Below are positions 6,707 through 15,418 of a DNA stretch of 64,000 nucleotides, piece after piece. The stretch's first letter is position 1, and every line of letters starts with the position of its first letter. The translations under genes were made by a program, and so were the position numbers. Source of the stretch: Phycicoccus sp. CSK15P-2 (GTDB lineage: Bacteria > Actinomycetota > Actinomycetes > Actinomycetales > Dermatophilaceae); contig NZ_JAFDVE010000001.1 in NCBI RefSeq assembly GCF_016888005.1, positions 1 through 64,000 on the forward strand, given 5' to 3'. Under the pieces are notes generated by a model. That model made no database searches and had not been told where the DNA came from. It saw only the letters and a list, made by a program, of their open reading frames with translations.

Positions 6707-9376
6707 GTGCCCCGCCTCGTCGTCGTCCGCCGCATCCTGCTGGGACTCGTCGCCGCCGTGGTCGTCGCGGCGGTGGTCGCCGGTGTCGTCGTGGTCTCGG
6801 CGGCCCGCGACTCGCTGCCCACCCGGTCGGGTGAGGCCTCGCTGCCGGGCCTCGGCGCGGACGTCGAGGTCCTCCGCGACGGCAGCGGCATCCCGCACAT
6901 CTACGGCGACAGCATCACCGACCTCGCCCGCGCGCAGGGGTACGTGCACGCCCAGGAGCGGTTCTTCGAGATGGACCTCCGTCGGCACGTCACCGCCGGG
7001 CGGCTCTCGGAGCTCGTCGGGTCCGCCGGGTTCGAGACCGACAAGGTGATCCGGACCATGGGCTGGCGCCGCGTCGCGGAGCAGGAGCTGCCCACCCTCG
7101 AGCCCGAGACCCGCCAGGTGCTCCAGGCCTACGCGGACGGCGTCAACCGCTACCTGCGCGGTCGCAGCCCGGGCGACGTCTCCCTGGAGTACACCGTGCT
7201 CGGGCTCCAGCACCCGCTCGGCGACATCGAGGACTGGACGCCGGTCGACAGCCTCTCCTGGCTCAAGGCGATGGCCTGGGACCTGCGCGGCGACTACGAC
7301 GACGAGCTCGCCCGGGCCCAGCTGAACGGTCGTCTCACCGCGAAGCAGATCGCCGAGATCTACCCTCCCTACGCTCCCGACCTGCGCCCGCCGATCCTCT
7401 CGGACGACGAGTGGCGTCCGGGGCGGGCACCGTCCGGCGCGGCGACGCCGAGCGCGCTCGTCACCGACGGTGACGGGGCGCAGGGGGTGGCCGACGCCGA
7501 GACCGTCGTCGCGGAGACGACCTCCCCCGCCGCGGTCAGCGCCTACGCCGCCGTGCAGCAGGCCATGGACGCGGTCCCCGAGCTCGTGGGCCGGGGAGAC
7601 GGCATCGGCTCCAACTCGTGGGTCCTGTCGGGGACCCGGACGAGCACCGGCAGGCCGCTCCTCGCGAACGACCCGCACCTCGCGACGTCCCAGCCGGGCA
7701 TCTGGATCCAGAACAGCCTGCACTGCCGCACCGTCGGGCCGTCCTGCGCCCTGGACGTCTCGGGCTTCTCGTTCGCCGGGGTGCCCGGCGTGATCATCGG
7801 CCACAACGCCGACATCGCCTGGGGGTTCACGAACCTCGGCCCGGACGTCACGGACTTCTACCTCGAGCGGATCGTCGGCGACACCTACGTCCGCGACGGC
7901 GAGGAGATCCCGCTGACCGTGCGGGAGGAGACGATCAAGGTGGCCGGTGCCGCCGACCAGAAGATCACGGTGCGGGCCACCGAGCACGGCCCCGTCATGT
8001 CGGACGTCGTCAAGGCTGCCCGCGATGCCGGGCAGCGGGCGCCCACGCCGGAGGAGGAGGACGAGACCGAGGACTACGCGGTGTCCCTCGCGTGGACGGG
8101 CCTGGAGACGGGCCGTACCGCCGACGCCATCCTCCGCCTCAACCTCGCGTCGACGTGGGCGGAGTTCCGTGAGGCGGCCCGCTCGTTCGCCGTCCCTGCC
8201 CAGAACCTCGTGTACGCCGACACCGCCGGGCACATCGGCTACCAGGCTCCCGGCCGTATCCCGATCCGGCGGGCCGCGATCCCGAAGAGCCCGCCCGGCT
8301 ACTGGCCCGCACCGGGGTGGGACTCCCGCTACGACTGGAGCGGGTACGTCGAGTTCACCGACCTGCCGTGGACCCTCGACCCCGACGACGGGACGATCGT
8401 CGCGGCCAACCAGGCCGTCATGGCGGGCAGCTCGCCGTTCCTCACCACCGAGTGGTACGCGGGATGGCGCAGCACCCGCATCTCGCAGCGGCTCGCCGAG
8501 CTCGACACCGTGACCCCCGCCGACATGGCCGACATCCAGATGGACGACGAGGACCTCTTCGCCCAGGTGCTCGTGCCGTCCCTCCTCGGGGTGCCGCTCG
8601 AGGCGCCCGACAGCGAGCCCGAGCAGCAGGACCTGCTCGACTTCACCGAGGAGGCGCGCACGCTGCTGCGCGGGTGGGACCGGTCGACGCCGGCCTCGGA
8701 CTCCGACTCGGACTCCTCGGCCGCGGCGGCCTACTACTACGCGGTGTGGAGCAACCTGTGCGAGCTGCTCTTCGACGACGAGCTCCCGACCGAGCTGAGG
8801 GCCGACGGCGGTGCGCGGTGGCGGGCGGCGGTGCAGAACCTCCTCGCGGACCCCGAGAGCGACTGGTGGGACAACAAGCTGACCCCGAACGTCACGGAGG
8901 GCAAGGACGAGATCCTGCGCCAGGCGCTCGTCCAGGCCCGCCTCGAGCTCACCCGCGAGCTCGGCAAGGACCCCAAGAGCTGGGAGTGGGGCAAGCTGCA
9001 CCGCCTCACGATGGAGCACAAGGTGTTCGGCGACGAGAGCGTCCCCGGCCCGGTGCGCTGGCTGTTCAACGAAGGTCCGTTCGACCTCCCCGGAGGGTCG
9101 GCCGTCGTCAACGCCAACAGCTGGAACGCGGGTGAGGGCTACGAGGTGACCTCCACCCCGTCGATGCGGATGGTCGTCGACCTCTCCGACCTCGACGCCT
9201 CGACCTGGATCAACCAGACCGGTGTCAGCGGCCACGCGACCGACGAGCACTGGGACGACCAGACCGGTGACTGGATCGCCGGTCGCCAGCGTCCCTGGCC
9301 CTTCAGCCGGGAGGCCGTCGAGAGCACCGACCCGGACGTCATGACCCTGCGCCCGGACGCCCCCGACGGTTCCTGA
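6707..9376 (+). CDS. Penicillin acylase family protein (Ntn hydrolase)
   Basis: This 889-residue protein starts with GTG 6707. Residues 9-33 form one hydrophobic segment, a signal anchor or uncleaved leader. Then come the alpha subunit, a spacer, and the motif GIG-SNSW; Ser302 is the expected autocatalytic nucleophile at the new beta-chain N-terminus. Downstream ANDPHL and the helical tail are typical of the family. Family members hydrolyse amides such as beta-lactams or acyl-homoserine lactones. The substrate here is unknown. Maturation into two chains outside the membrane is inferred from the family. Confidence 0.92.
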   Translation: MPRLVVVRRILLGLVAAVVVAAVVAGVVVVSAARDSLPTRSGEASLPGLGADVEVLRDGSGIPHIYGDSITDLARAQGYVHAQERFFEMDLRRHVTAGRLSELVGSAGFETDKVIRTMGWRRVAEQELPTLEPETRQVLQAYADGVNRYLRGRSPGDVSLEYTVLGLQHPLGDIEDWTPVDSLSWLKAMAWDLRGDYDDELARAQLNGRLTAKQIAEIYPPYAPDLRPPILSDDEWRPGRAPSGAATPSALVTDGDGAQGVADAETVVAETTSPAAVSAYAAVQQAMDAVPELVGRGDGIGSNSWVLSGTRTSTGRPLLANDPHLATSQPGIWIQNSLHCRTVGPSCALDVSGFSFAGVPGVIIGHNADIAWGFTNLGPDVTDFYLERIVGDTYVRDGEEIPLTVREETIKVAGAADQKITVRATEHGPVMSDVVKAARDAGQRAPTPEEEDETEDYAVSLAWTGLETGRTADAILRLNLASTWAEFREAARSFAVPAQNLVYADTAGHIGYQAPGRIPIRRAAIPKSPPGYWPAPGWDSRYDWSGYVEFTDLPWTLDPDDGTIVAANQAVMAGSSPFLTTEWYAGWRSTRISQRLAELDTVTPADMADIQMDDEDLFAQVLVPSLLGVPLEAPDSEPEQQDLLDFTEEARTLLRGWDRSTPASDSDSDSSAAAAYYYAVWSNLCELLFDDELPTELRADGGARWRAAVQNLLADPESDWWDNKLTPNVTEGKDEILRQALVQARLELTRELGKDPKSWEWGKLHRLTMEHKVFGDESVPGPVRWLFNEGPFDLPGGSAVVNANSWNAGEGYEVTSTPSMRMVVDLSDLDASTWINQTGVSGHATDEHWDDQTGDWIAGRQRPWPFSREAVESTDPDVMTLRPDAPDGS

Positions 9377-9450
9377 CGAGTACCCCGCACGTCCGGCGAC
9401 ACCGGAGGGCTCCGCCCCGGCGACCGCGTCCGGACGCCCGGCATCCACCG

Positions 9451-10026
9451 CTAGGCAGTCACCGGGAGCCCCACGTACCCGTCCGCGGTGAGGACACCGC
9501 TGACGGGGACGTCGTGGGGCTCCCGGGGCAGCGGCTGGTCCGCCGCGCCGAGGAGCTCACCGGGGTGTAGCAGCACCACGACAGGGACACCGGGAGCGCG
9601 CAGCAGCGCGCGGTCGTAGCAGCCACCGCCCTGGCCGAGCCGGGTGCCGGCCCCGTCCACCCCCAGGCCCGGGGCGAGGACGAGCGACGCGCTGCCGACG
9701 GCGTCGAGCCCGAGCGGTTCGCGGTCGGGGTCGCGGACGTCGGCCCAGTCGAGGTCGAAATCCGGCAGCGTGAGCGGCACGAGCACCCGCATCCCGGCGG
9801 CCACGAGCGCGGTGTTGAGCGCCTCGGTCGGGGGCTCGACCGGGAGCGACTCGTACGACGTGACCGTGTGCCCTGGGCCGAGCCCCAGGTCGTCGACGAG
9901 GGCCAGGCCGCCGCGCGCCAGGGCGGTGCTGTCGACGACGCGGTCCCGACGGCCCGCGAGCTCGCGCCGCCGGGCCCGCGCGGACGCTCGGCGAGACCTC
10001 TTCGGGATGCCCGGCACGGACATCAT
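9451..10026 (-). CDS. 5-formyltetrahydrofolate cyclo-ligase
   Basis: This 191-residue protein matches the family in length. It has a basic N-terminus ([15 protein letters not shown]), the conserved central segment VLVPLTLPDFDLDWADV, and the glycine-rich motif GQGGGCYDRALL for nucleotide binding. The enzyme converts 5-formyl-THF to 5,10-methenyl-THF with ATP. The frame opens with two Met codons, so the exact start is uncertain. Only 14 bp separate it from the divergent UGPase gene, so promoters must overlap the coding regions. Confidence 0.9.
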   Translation of the reverse strand: MMSVPGIPKRSRRASARARRRELAGRRDRVVDSTALARGGLALVDDLGLGPGHTVTSYESLPVEPPTEALNTALVAAGMRVLVPLTLPDFDLDWADVRDPDREPLGLDAVGSASLVLAPGLGVDGAGTRLGQGGGCYDRALLRAPGVPVVVLLHPGELLGAADQPLPREPHDVPVSGVLTADGYVGLPVTA

Positions 10027-10040
10027 CGTAGGGTGGCGAC

Positions 10041-11426
10041 ATGACGAGCGAGGCGCTGCGGGCGGCGACCGGGACGATGCGTCGGGCTGGCGTGGACGAC
10101 CTCGCGATCCGGGTCTTCGCGAGCTTCCACGAGCAGCTCGGCTCCGACACGACGGGGACCATCCCCGAGGACACCGTCGAGCCCCTCACCGAGGTCCCCG
10201 CCCTGGCCGACGTCCGCCCGGACGACGAGAACGCGGTCCGCGAGGCGCTGGGCCGCACGGTCGTCGTCAAGCTCAACGGCGGGCTCGGCACGGGCATGGG
10301 CGTGCAGGGGCCGAAGTCGGCTCTCGAGGTCCGGGAGGGGCGGACCTTCCTCGACGTCATCGCCGAGCAGGTGCTCGCCCTGCGGGAGCGCTACGGCGTC
10401 ACGGTGCCGCTGCTGCTCATGAACTCGTTCCGCACCCGTGACGAGTCGCTCGCCGTCCTGCGCGGCCATCCCGGTCTCGAGGTCGAGGGTCTCCCGCTCG
10501 ACTTCGTCCAGAGCAAGGAGCCGAAGGTCCGGGCCGACGACCTCTTCCCCGTCGAGTGGCCGGTCGACCCCGAGCTCGAGTGGTGCCCGCCCGGTCACGG
10601 CGACGTCTACGTCTCGCTCCGCACGAGCGGGCTGCTCGACACCCTGCGCGAGCGCGGCTACCGGTACCTGTTCCTCTCCAACGCCGACAACCTCGGCGCC
10701 ACGTGCGACGGCGCGGTCCCCGCGTGGATGGCCGCCGAGGGCATCCCCTACGTCGCCGAGGTCTGCCCGCGCACCGCGAACGACCGCAAGGGCGGGCAGC
10801 TGGTCGTCCGCCGGGCGGACGGACGCCTGGTCCTGCGGGACAGCGCGATGGTCGCCGACGGCGAGGACCACTACTTCCAGGACATCGACCGGCACCGGTT
10901 CTTCCACACGAACAACCTCTGGGTCGACCTCGGCGCCCTCGCCGCCCGCCTCGACGAGCGTGACGGCGTCCTCGGGCTGCCGCTCATCGTCAACCGCAAG
11001 ACCGTCGACCCCACGGACGCCACGTCCACACCCGTCATCCAGATCGAGTCGGCGATGGGGGCGGCGGTCGAGATCTTCGACGGCGCCCGGGCGGTCGCCG
11101 TGCCCCGCACCCGCTTCCGGCCGGTCAAGACGACGAACGAGCTGCTGCTCATCCGCAGCGACCTCTACCGCCTCGCCGCCGACGGCAGCGTCGAGGCCGT
11201 GTCGGACCGCCCGGAGCCCTTCGTCGACCTCGCCAAGCCGTACAAGCTCGTCGGGGGCTTCGAGGAGCGCTTCCCGGGCGGGGTCCCGAGCCTGCGGGAG
11301 TGCACGAGCCTGCGGGTGGAGGCCGACGCCACCTTCGGGACGGGTGTCGTGTGCATCGGGGACGTGCGCGTCACCGGGGACACCCGGGATATCCCCGACG
11401 GCGCGCGCCTCGAGGGCGACGTCTGA
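10041..11426 (+). CDS. UTP-glucose-1-phosphate uridylyltransferase (UDPGP family)
   Basis: This 461-residue protein belongs to the eukaryote-like UDPGP family rather than the short bacterial GalU type. The nucleotide-binding loop KLNGGLGTGMG is at residues 77-87, followed by PKSALEVREG. The segments FLSNADNLG and HTNNLWVDL are also family hallmarks. It makes UDP-glucose for trehalose, glycogen and cell-wall sugars. Its stop overlaps the next gene start (TGATG). UGPase beside the glp gene is a conserved actinobacterial arrangement, so this is the first gene of the operon. Confidence 0.93.
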   Translation: MTSEALRAATGTMRRAGVDDLAIRVFASFHEQLGSDTTGTIPEDTVEPLTEVPALADVRPDDENAVREALGRTVVVKLNGGLGTGMGVQGPKSALEVREGRTFLDVIAEQVLALRERYGVTVPLLLMNSFRTRDESLAVLRGHPGLEVEGLPLDFVQSKEPKVRADDLFPVEWPVDPELEWCPPGHGDVYVSLRTSGLLDTLRERGYRYLFLSNADNLGATCDGAVPAWMAAEGIPYVAEVCPRTANDRKGGQLVVRRADGRLVLRDSAMVADGEDHYFQDIDRHRFFHTNNLWVDLGALAARLDERDGVLGLPLIVNRKTVDPTDATSTPVIQIESAMGAAVEIFDGARAVAVPRTRFRPVKTTNELLLIRSDLYRLAADGSVEAVSDRPEPFVDLAKPYKLVGGFEERFPGGVPSLRECTSLRVEADATFGTGVVCIGDVRVTGDTRDIPDGARLEGDV

Positions 11427-12643
11427 TGCGCTCGGTCGAGGAGCACCGGGAGGCGGTGCTCGCACTCGTCACCCCACTGCCGGCCACCGCCGTCCCCGTC
11501 CGCGCGGCCCTCGGGCGGGTTCTCGCCGAGGACGCCGTCGCGGCCGTGGACCTGCCCGGGTTCGACAACTCGGCGATGGACGGCTACGCGGTCCGTGCCG
11601 CAGACCTCGCCACCGCCACCGAGGTCGCACCGGTGACCCTGGCCGTCGACGGCGACATCGCGGCCGGGGACATCCGGCGTCACGTGCTGGAGCCCGGACG
11701 GGCGCTGCGGATCATGACCGGTGCCCCGCTGCCGGACGGCTGCGACGCGGTCGTCCCCGTCGAGGCCACCGACGGAGGCGCCACCCGGGTCGGCGTGCGA
11801 CTCGCACCGGAGGTCGGCCGGCACGTCCGGCGACAGGGCGAGGACGTCCGGGCGGGGCAGACCGTGCTGCGGGCCGGGACCCTCGTGGGTCCGGGCCACG
11901 TGGCGCTGCTGGCCGCCGCGAACATCGCCGAGGTGCCGGTGCACCGTCGGCCCCGGGTCGCGGTCGTCTCCACCGGCGACGAGCTCGTCCCGGTCGGTTC
12001 GCGGCTCGAGCACGGCCAGATCGTCGACTCCAACAACGCGATGCTGGGTGCGCTCGTCGAGGCGGCCGACGGGGAGGTCGTGGCCGCGGTCCACCTGCCC
12101 GACGACGCCGACGCGGTGCGGGCCTTCCTCACGGCACCCGAGGGTGACCCCGACCTCGTCATCACGAGCGGTGGGGTCTCGATGGGTGTCTACGACACCG
12201 TCAAGGAGGTGCTGAGCGAGGTCGGCGGGGTCGAGTTCGTCAAGGTCGCGATGCGCCCCGGCATGCCGCAGGGCTGCGGCGCCGTTCCTGGAGCGGCCGC
12301 CGTCGTGACCCTTCCCGGCAACCCGGTCAGCTCGTTCGCGTCGTTCCATGTGTTCGTCCTCCCGGCGCTGCGCCGGCTGGCCGGACGGGACGCGGGGGAC
12401 GACGGTGGCTTCGACGCCGTGGCGGGGGAGGACTGGTCCACGGTGCGGGAGAAGCTCGAGCTGACCCGGGTCGTGGAGGACGGAGGCGTCGTCCGGCGCT
12501 CCGGTGGCCAGGGGTCGCACATGGTCGGCGCCCTCGGGCTCGCCACGGCGCTGGCGCTGGTGCCGGTCGGTGTCGAGCACGTCCGGGCCGGCGACACCGT
12601 CCGCTGCGTCCCGCTCCTCGGGCAGGATCGACACCGTGGCTGA
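11426..12643 (+). CDS. glp: MoeA/gephyrin-like protein, probable Glp partner of GlpR
   Basis: This 405-residue MoeA-family protein has the N-terminal motif LPGFDNSAMDGYA, the GEDVRAG segment, the MPT-binding domain with STGDEL and ITSGGVSMG, and TLPGNPVSS. It could insert molybdate into adenylylated molybdopterin. In Corynebacteriales the MoeA homologue Glp, encoded after UGPase and before rimJ and glpR, binds FtsZ and the membrane receptor GlpR. The same order here, with moaC and mog inserted, suggests this protein is Glp. Whether it also works in cofactor synthesis is open. Confidence 0.85.
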   Translation: MRSVEEHREAVLALVTPLPATAVPVRAALGRVLAEDAVAAVDLPGFDNSAMDGYAVRAADLATATEVAPVTLAVDGDIAAGDIRRHVLEPGRALRIMTGAPLPDGCDAVVPVEATDGGATRVGVRLAPEVGRHVRRQGEDVRAGQTVLRAGTLVGPGHVALLAAANIAEVPVHRRPRVAVVSTGDELVPVGSRLEHGQIVDSNNAMLGALVEAADGEVVAAVHLPDDADAVRAFLTAPEGDPDLVITSGGVSMGVYDTVKEVLSEVGGVEFVKVAMRPGMPQGCGAVPGAAAVVTLPGNPVSSFASFHVFVLPALRRLAGRDAGDDGGFDAVAGEDWSTVREKLELTRVVEDGGVVRRSGGQGSHMVGALGLATALALVPVGVEHVRAGDTVRCVPLLGQDRHRG

Positions 12644-13130
12644 CGACTCTCCCCGCTCCGGGCTCACCCACGTCCGCGCCGACGGCACGGCGCACATGGT
12701 CGACGTCTCGGCCAAGCAGGTGACCGCCCGCCGCGCCGAGGCCCGGGGCCGGGTACTCCTCTCGGCCACGGCGGTCGGCGCGCTCCGGGACGGCACGGTG
12801 CCCAAGGGCGACGCGCTCGCCGTCGCGAGGGTCGCCGCCATCCAGGCCGTCAAGCGCACCCCCGACCTCGTCCCGCTCGCGCACCCCGTCGCGGTGCACG
12901 CCGTCGAGGTCGATCTCACCGTGGTCGACGACGGTGTCGACCTGCGCGCCGAGGTCCGCACCGCCGACCGCACCGGCATCGAGATGGAAGCACTCACCGC
13001 GGTCACGGTCGGGGCCCTGGCACTGGTCGACATGGTCAAGGCCGTCGACAAGCACGCCCGGATCACCGACGTCCGGGTCACGGCCAAGTCCGGTGGCCGC
13101 TCGGGCGACTGGGCCGAGGAGGCGCCGTGA
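12636..13130 (+). CDS. moaC: Cyclic pyranopterin monophosphate synthase MoaC
   Basis: This 164-residue protein starts at GTG 12636, overlapping the preceding gene by 8 bases. Typical MoaC motifs are present: HMVDVSAKQ near the N-terminus, IPLAHP-like LVPLAHPVAVH, TGIEMEALTAV, DMVKAVDK and KSGGRSG. With MoaA it turns GTP into cyclic pyranopterin monophosphate, the first step of molybdopterin synthesis. No moaA is seen nearby, so the pathway must be completed from other loci. Translational coupling suggests expression with the UGPase-glp operon. Confidence 0.95.
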   Translation: MADDSPRSGLTHVRADGTAHMVDVSAKQVTARRAEARGRVLLSATAVGALRDGTVPKGDALAVARVAAIQAVKRTPDLVPLAHPVAVHAVEVDLTVVDDGVDLRAEVRTADRTGIEMEALTAVTVGALALVDMVKAVDKHARITDVRVTAKSGGRSGDWAEEAP

Positions 13131-13621
13131 GCGAGCGTCCGCTCGATGGGCTCCGGGCCGTCGTCGTCACCTGCTCGACCCGCGCGGCGCGCGGCGTCTA
13201 CCCGGACCGCGGGGGTGCTGCGGTGGTCGAGCGGCTGCGCGCCTGGGGGTGCGAGGTCCCCGAGCCCACGGTCGTCCCGGACGGGCCGGAGGTCGCCGAG
13301 GCGCTCGCCGCCGCCGTGGCCTCAGGGGTCGAGCTCGTGCTGACGACCGGCGGCACCGGGATCACGCCGACGGACGGCACGCCCGAGGCGACCCGGCCGC
13401 TCCTCGACCGCGAGGTGCCGGGCATCGCCGAGGCCATCCGTGCTGCGGGGGTGTCCAAGGGCGTCCCGACGGCGATGCTCTCGCGCGGGCTCGCGGGGCT
13501 CGCCGGCCGGACGCTCGTGGTGAACCTCCCCGGCTCGTCCGGTGGGGTGAAGGATGCCCTCGACGTCCTCGCCGGCGTCCTGCCGCATGCCCTCGACCAG
13601 GCACGGGGTGGCGACCACTGA
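13127..13621 (+). CDS. MogA/MoaB family molybdopterin adenylyltransferase
   Basis: This 164-residue protein starts at GTG 13127 with a 4-base overlap on moaC. It shows the MPT-binding fold motifs TTGGTGITPTD and NLPGSSGGVKDAL. Family members adenylylate molybdopterin before metal insertion. The residues cannot decide between the MogA and MoaB subgroups; actinobacterial homologues are usually labelled MogA/MoaB. Together with moaC and the MoeA-like gene it gives three molybdopterin genes in a row. Confidence 0.92.
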   Translation: MSERPLDGLRAVVVTCSTRAARGVYPDRGGAAVVERLRAWGCEVPEPTVVPDGPEVAEALAAAVASGVELVLTTGGTGITPTDGTPEATRPLLDREVPGIAEAIRAAGVSKGVPTAMLSRGLAGLAGRTLVVNLPGSSGGVKDALDVLAGVLPHALDQARGGDH

Positions 13622-14292
13622 TGCGGCTGCGGCGGCACCGCCCGAGCCGGCGCCGTTCCCCGGCACCCCCGGAGTGGGTGTGGCCGGTGCGCCTCACGGG
13701 TCTCACCCCCGTCGGGGTCGCGCTGACGCTCCGCCCCCTCGCCCTCGACGACGAGGCCGCCTTCCAGGACACTCGACGGGCGAACGCCGACTGGCTCCGG
13801 CCGTGGGACGCGACGAGCCCGGACCCGAACGACGTGCCTCGGCGGTTCGCGGAGCTCGTGCGGCAGTACGAGACGGAGGCCGAGGCGGGGCGGATGCTCC
13901 CGTTGGTCATCGAGGTGGGCGGACGGCTCGTCGGACAGCTGACCATCGGCACCGTCGTGTACGGGTCGTTCCGCTCGTGCACGGTCGGCTACTGGGTCAG
14001 CCGGTCCGAGGCGGGGCGCCTCGTGGTCCCGACGGCCGTCGCCCTCGTGGCGGACCATCTCTTCGGCCGGGTGGGCCTGCACCGGATCGAGATCAACATC
14101 CGTCCCGAGAACGTCGCGAGCCTCGCGGTCGTGCGCAAGCTGGGGTTCCGTCCCGAGGGACTCCGGCCGTGGTACCTGCACATCGACGGCGCGTGGCGCG
14201 ACCACCTGGCGTTCGCGCTCACCGTCGAGGACTGTCGGGGCGAGCCGGTGCTCGACCGCCTGGTCCGGATGACGGGTCCGGCTGCACCGTAG
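13621..14292 (+). CDS. RimJ/RimL-type GNAT N-acetyltransferase
   Basis: This 223-residue protein begins at ATG 13621, one base over the mog stop. After a basic leader it has the RimJ-type GNAT fold: LRPLALDDEAAF at the first strand, LVGQLTIG as strands 2-3, the acetyl-CoA region around SRSEAGRLVVPTAVAL, and HRIEINIRPENVASLAVV. RimJ proteins acetylate ribosomal protein N-termini. In actinobacteria a rimJ-like gene commonly sits between glp and glpR, as here. The acceptor substrate is not known. Confidence 0.88.
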   Translation: MRLRRHRPSRRRSPAPPEWVWPVRLTGLTPVGVALTLRPLALDDEAAFQDTRRANADWLRPWDATSPDPNDVPRRFAELVRQYETEAEAGRMLPLVIEVGGRLVGQLTIGTVVYGSFRSCTVGYWVSRSEAGRLVVPTAVALVADHLFGRVGLHRIEINIRPENVASLAVVRKLGFRPEGLRPWYLHIDGAWRDHLAFALTVEDCRGEPVLDRLVRMTGPAAP

Positions 14293-14384
14293 CCCCGTCC
14301 GACACAGTCGTCACACACGTCACTTCCGCGACACACCGGGGCGGGTGCCACGGAGAGGGACCGGGCGCGCCTACCGTCGGTGCC

Positions 14385-15371
14385 GTGCGGTCCGAGTCCA
14401 GCCTGATCTTCCTCGTCGTCATCGGGGTGTGGGCTGCCTACTTCGTGCAGTACTGGATCCGCCGTCGCGACCATCTGGCCACCGCCCGCTCCGTCGAGCA
14501 GCTCAGCGCCGCGATGCGCGTCCTCGAACGGCGTACGCCGATCCCGAGCACCGACCTGTCCGACCCGGCGCCGCGCTCCTGGTCCGTGCACCCGAGGCGC
14601 CCAGCACGACCGCAGGTCGCGATGGAGCGGTCCGTCCCCGCCACCGCGCCACCCACACCGACGGTCACCGAGCCGCTCGCGCCCCGCTCGGCCCCGCGCC
14701 CGTCCGGTCCGCGGCCCGGCCGCCGGGTGCGTGCCGTCGTCCTCGTGGCCAAGCTGCTGACGACCATCCTCGTCGCCGCGCTCACGGTGCTCGGCGCGCT
14801 CGTCTGGTGGGCGCCTCTCGTGTCGTTCGCCGGCCTCGTCCTCGTGTTCACCTGGGTGCGCTCCGCGGTCCGTGCCGAGCAGGCGCTGCGGGCTGCTCGC
14901 CGGCGCCGCATGGTGCGTCGGACGCGTCATCGGCAGGAGGCCGCCCCGGCCAGGTCCGCGCGCCGCACGGCTGCGATGCGGCCCGCCTCCGCGACCACGG
15001 TCGGCGACCCGGCCGGCTCCGAGGAGGTCGTCGCGATGGCTGCGGCCACCGAGGCCGCGACCCCGGTGGAGCGCACGTCCGAACAGGTCGAGGCCGCGTC
15101 CGAGCCGGCCGAGCAGCCCGCGGCCGAGCAGGTGGCGGTCGAGCCGGAGCCCGAGCCGGTGGTCGTCGAGTACGTCCACCTCGTCGACGAGGACGACATC
15201 CCCCTGACCTGGGACCCGGTGCCCGTCCCGCGGCCGACGTACACGATGAAGGCCAAGGCGGAGCGTCCGACCGTGCCGCCGGCCGAGGTCACCCCGACGC
15301 CCGCCCCGGCGCAGGCGCCGGCCGCGGTGCACGAGCACGACCTGGCCGAGCGACGCGTCGCCGGGGCCTGA
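14385..15371 (+). CDS. glpR: GlpR/SepX-like divisome membrane protein
   Basis: This 328-residue protein starts at GTG 14385. It has an N-terminal membrane segment (about 6-24), a Pro-rich cytoplasmic stretch, two further membrane helices (about 117-140 and 142-158), a basic Arg/Ala segment, then a long acidic Glu/Pro/Ala tail. Topology and position after rimJ in the UGPase-glp block match GlpR of Corynebacterium and SepX of Streptomyces, membrane receptors that recruit Glp and stabilise the divisome. The call rests on synteny and topology. It has a 92-base leader that may contain its own promoter. Confidence 0.75.
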   Translation: MRSESSLIFLVVIGVWAAYFVQYWIRRRDHLATARSVEQLSAAMRVLERRTPIPSTDLSDPAPRSWSVHPRRPARPQVAMERSVPATAPPTPTVTEPLAPRSAPRPSGPRPGRRVRAVVLVAKLLTTILVAALTVLGALVWWAPLVSFAGLVLVFTWVRSAVRAEQALRAARRRRMVRRTRHRQEAAPARSARRTAAMRPASATTVGDPAGSEEVVAMAAATEAATPVERTSEQVEAASEPAEQPAAEQVAVEPEPEPVVVEYVHLVDEDDIPLTWDPVPVPRPTYTMKAKAERPTVPPAEVTPTPAPAQAPAAVHEHDLAERRVAGA

Positions 15372-15418
15372 CGGCTCGTCCCCTCGTCCGGCCCGGTGGC
15401 CGGCCGCCGGGGCCTGCC

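Noticed and set aside
5033-9448. Very long antisense open frames, such as 1471 codons on the minus strand opposite the antiporter and acylase genes
   Set aside because: Composition is Arg/Gly/Pro/Asp-rich without motifs. It mirrors the codon bias of real genes on the other strand, as expected at this GC content.
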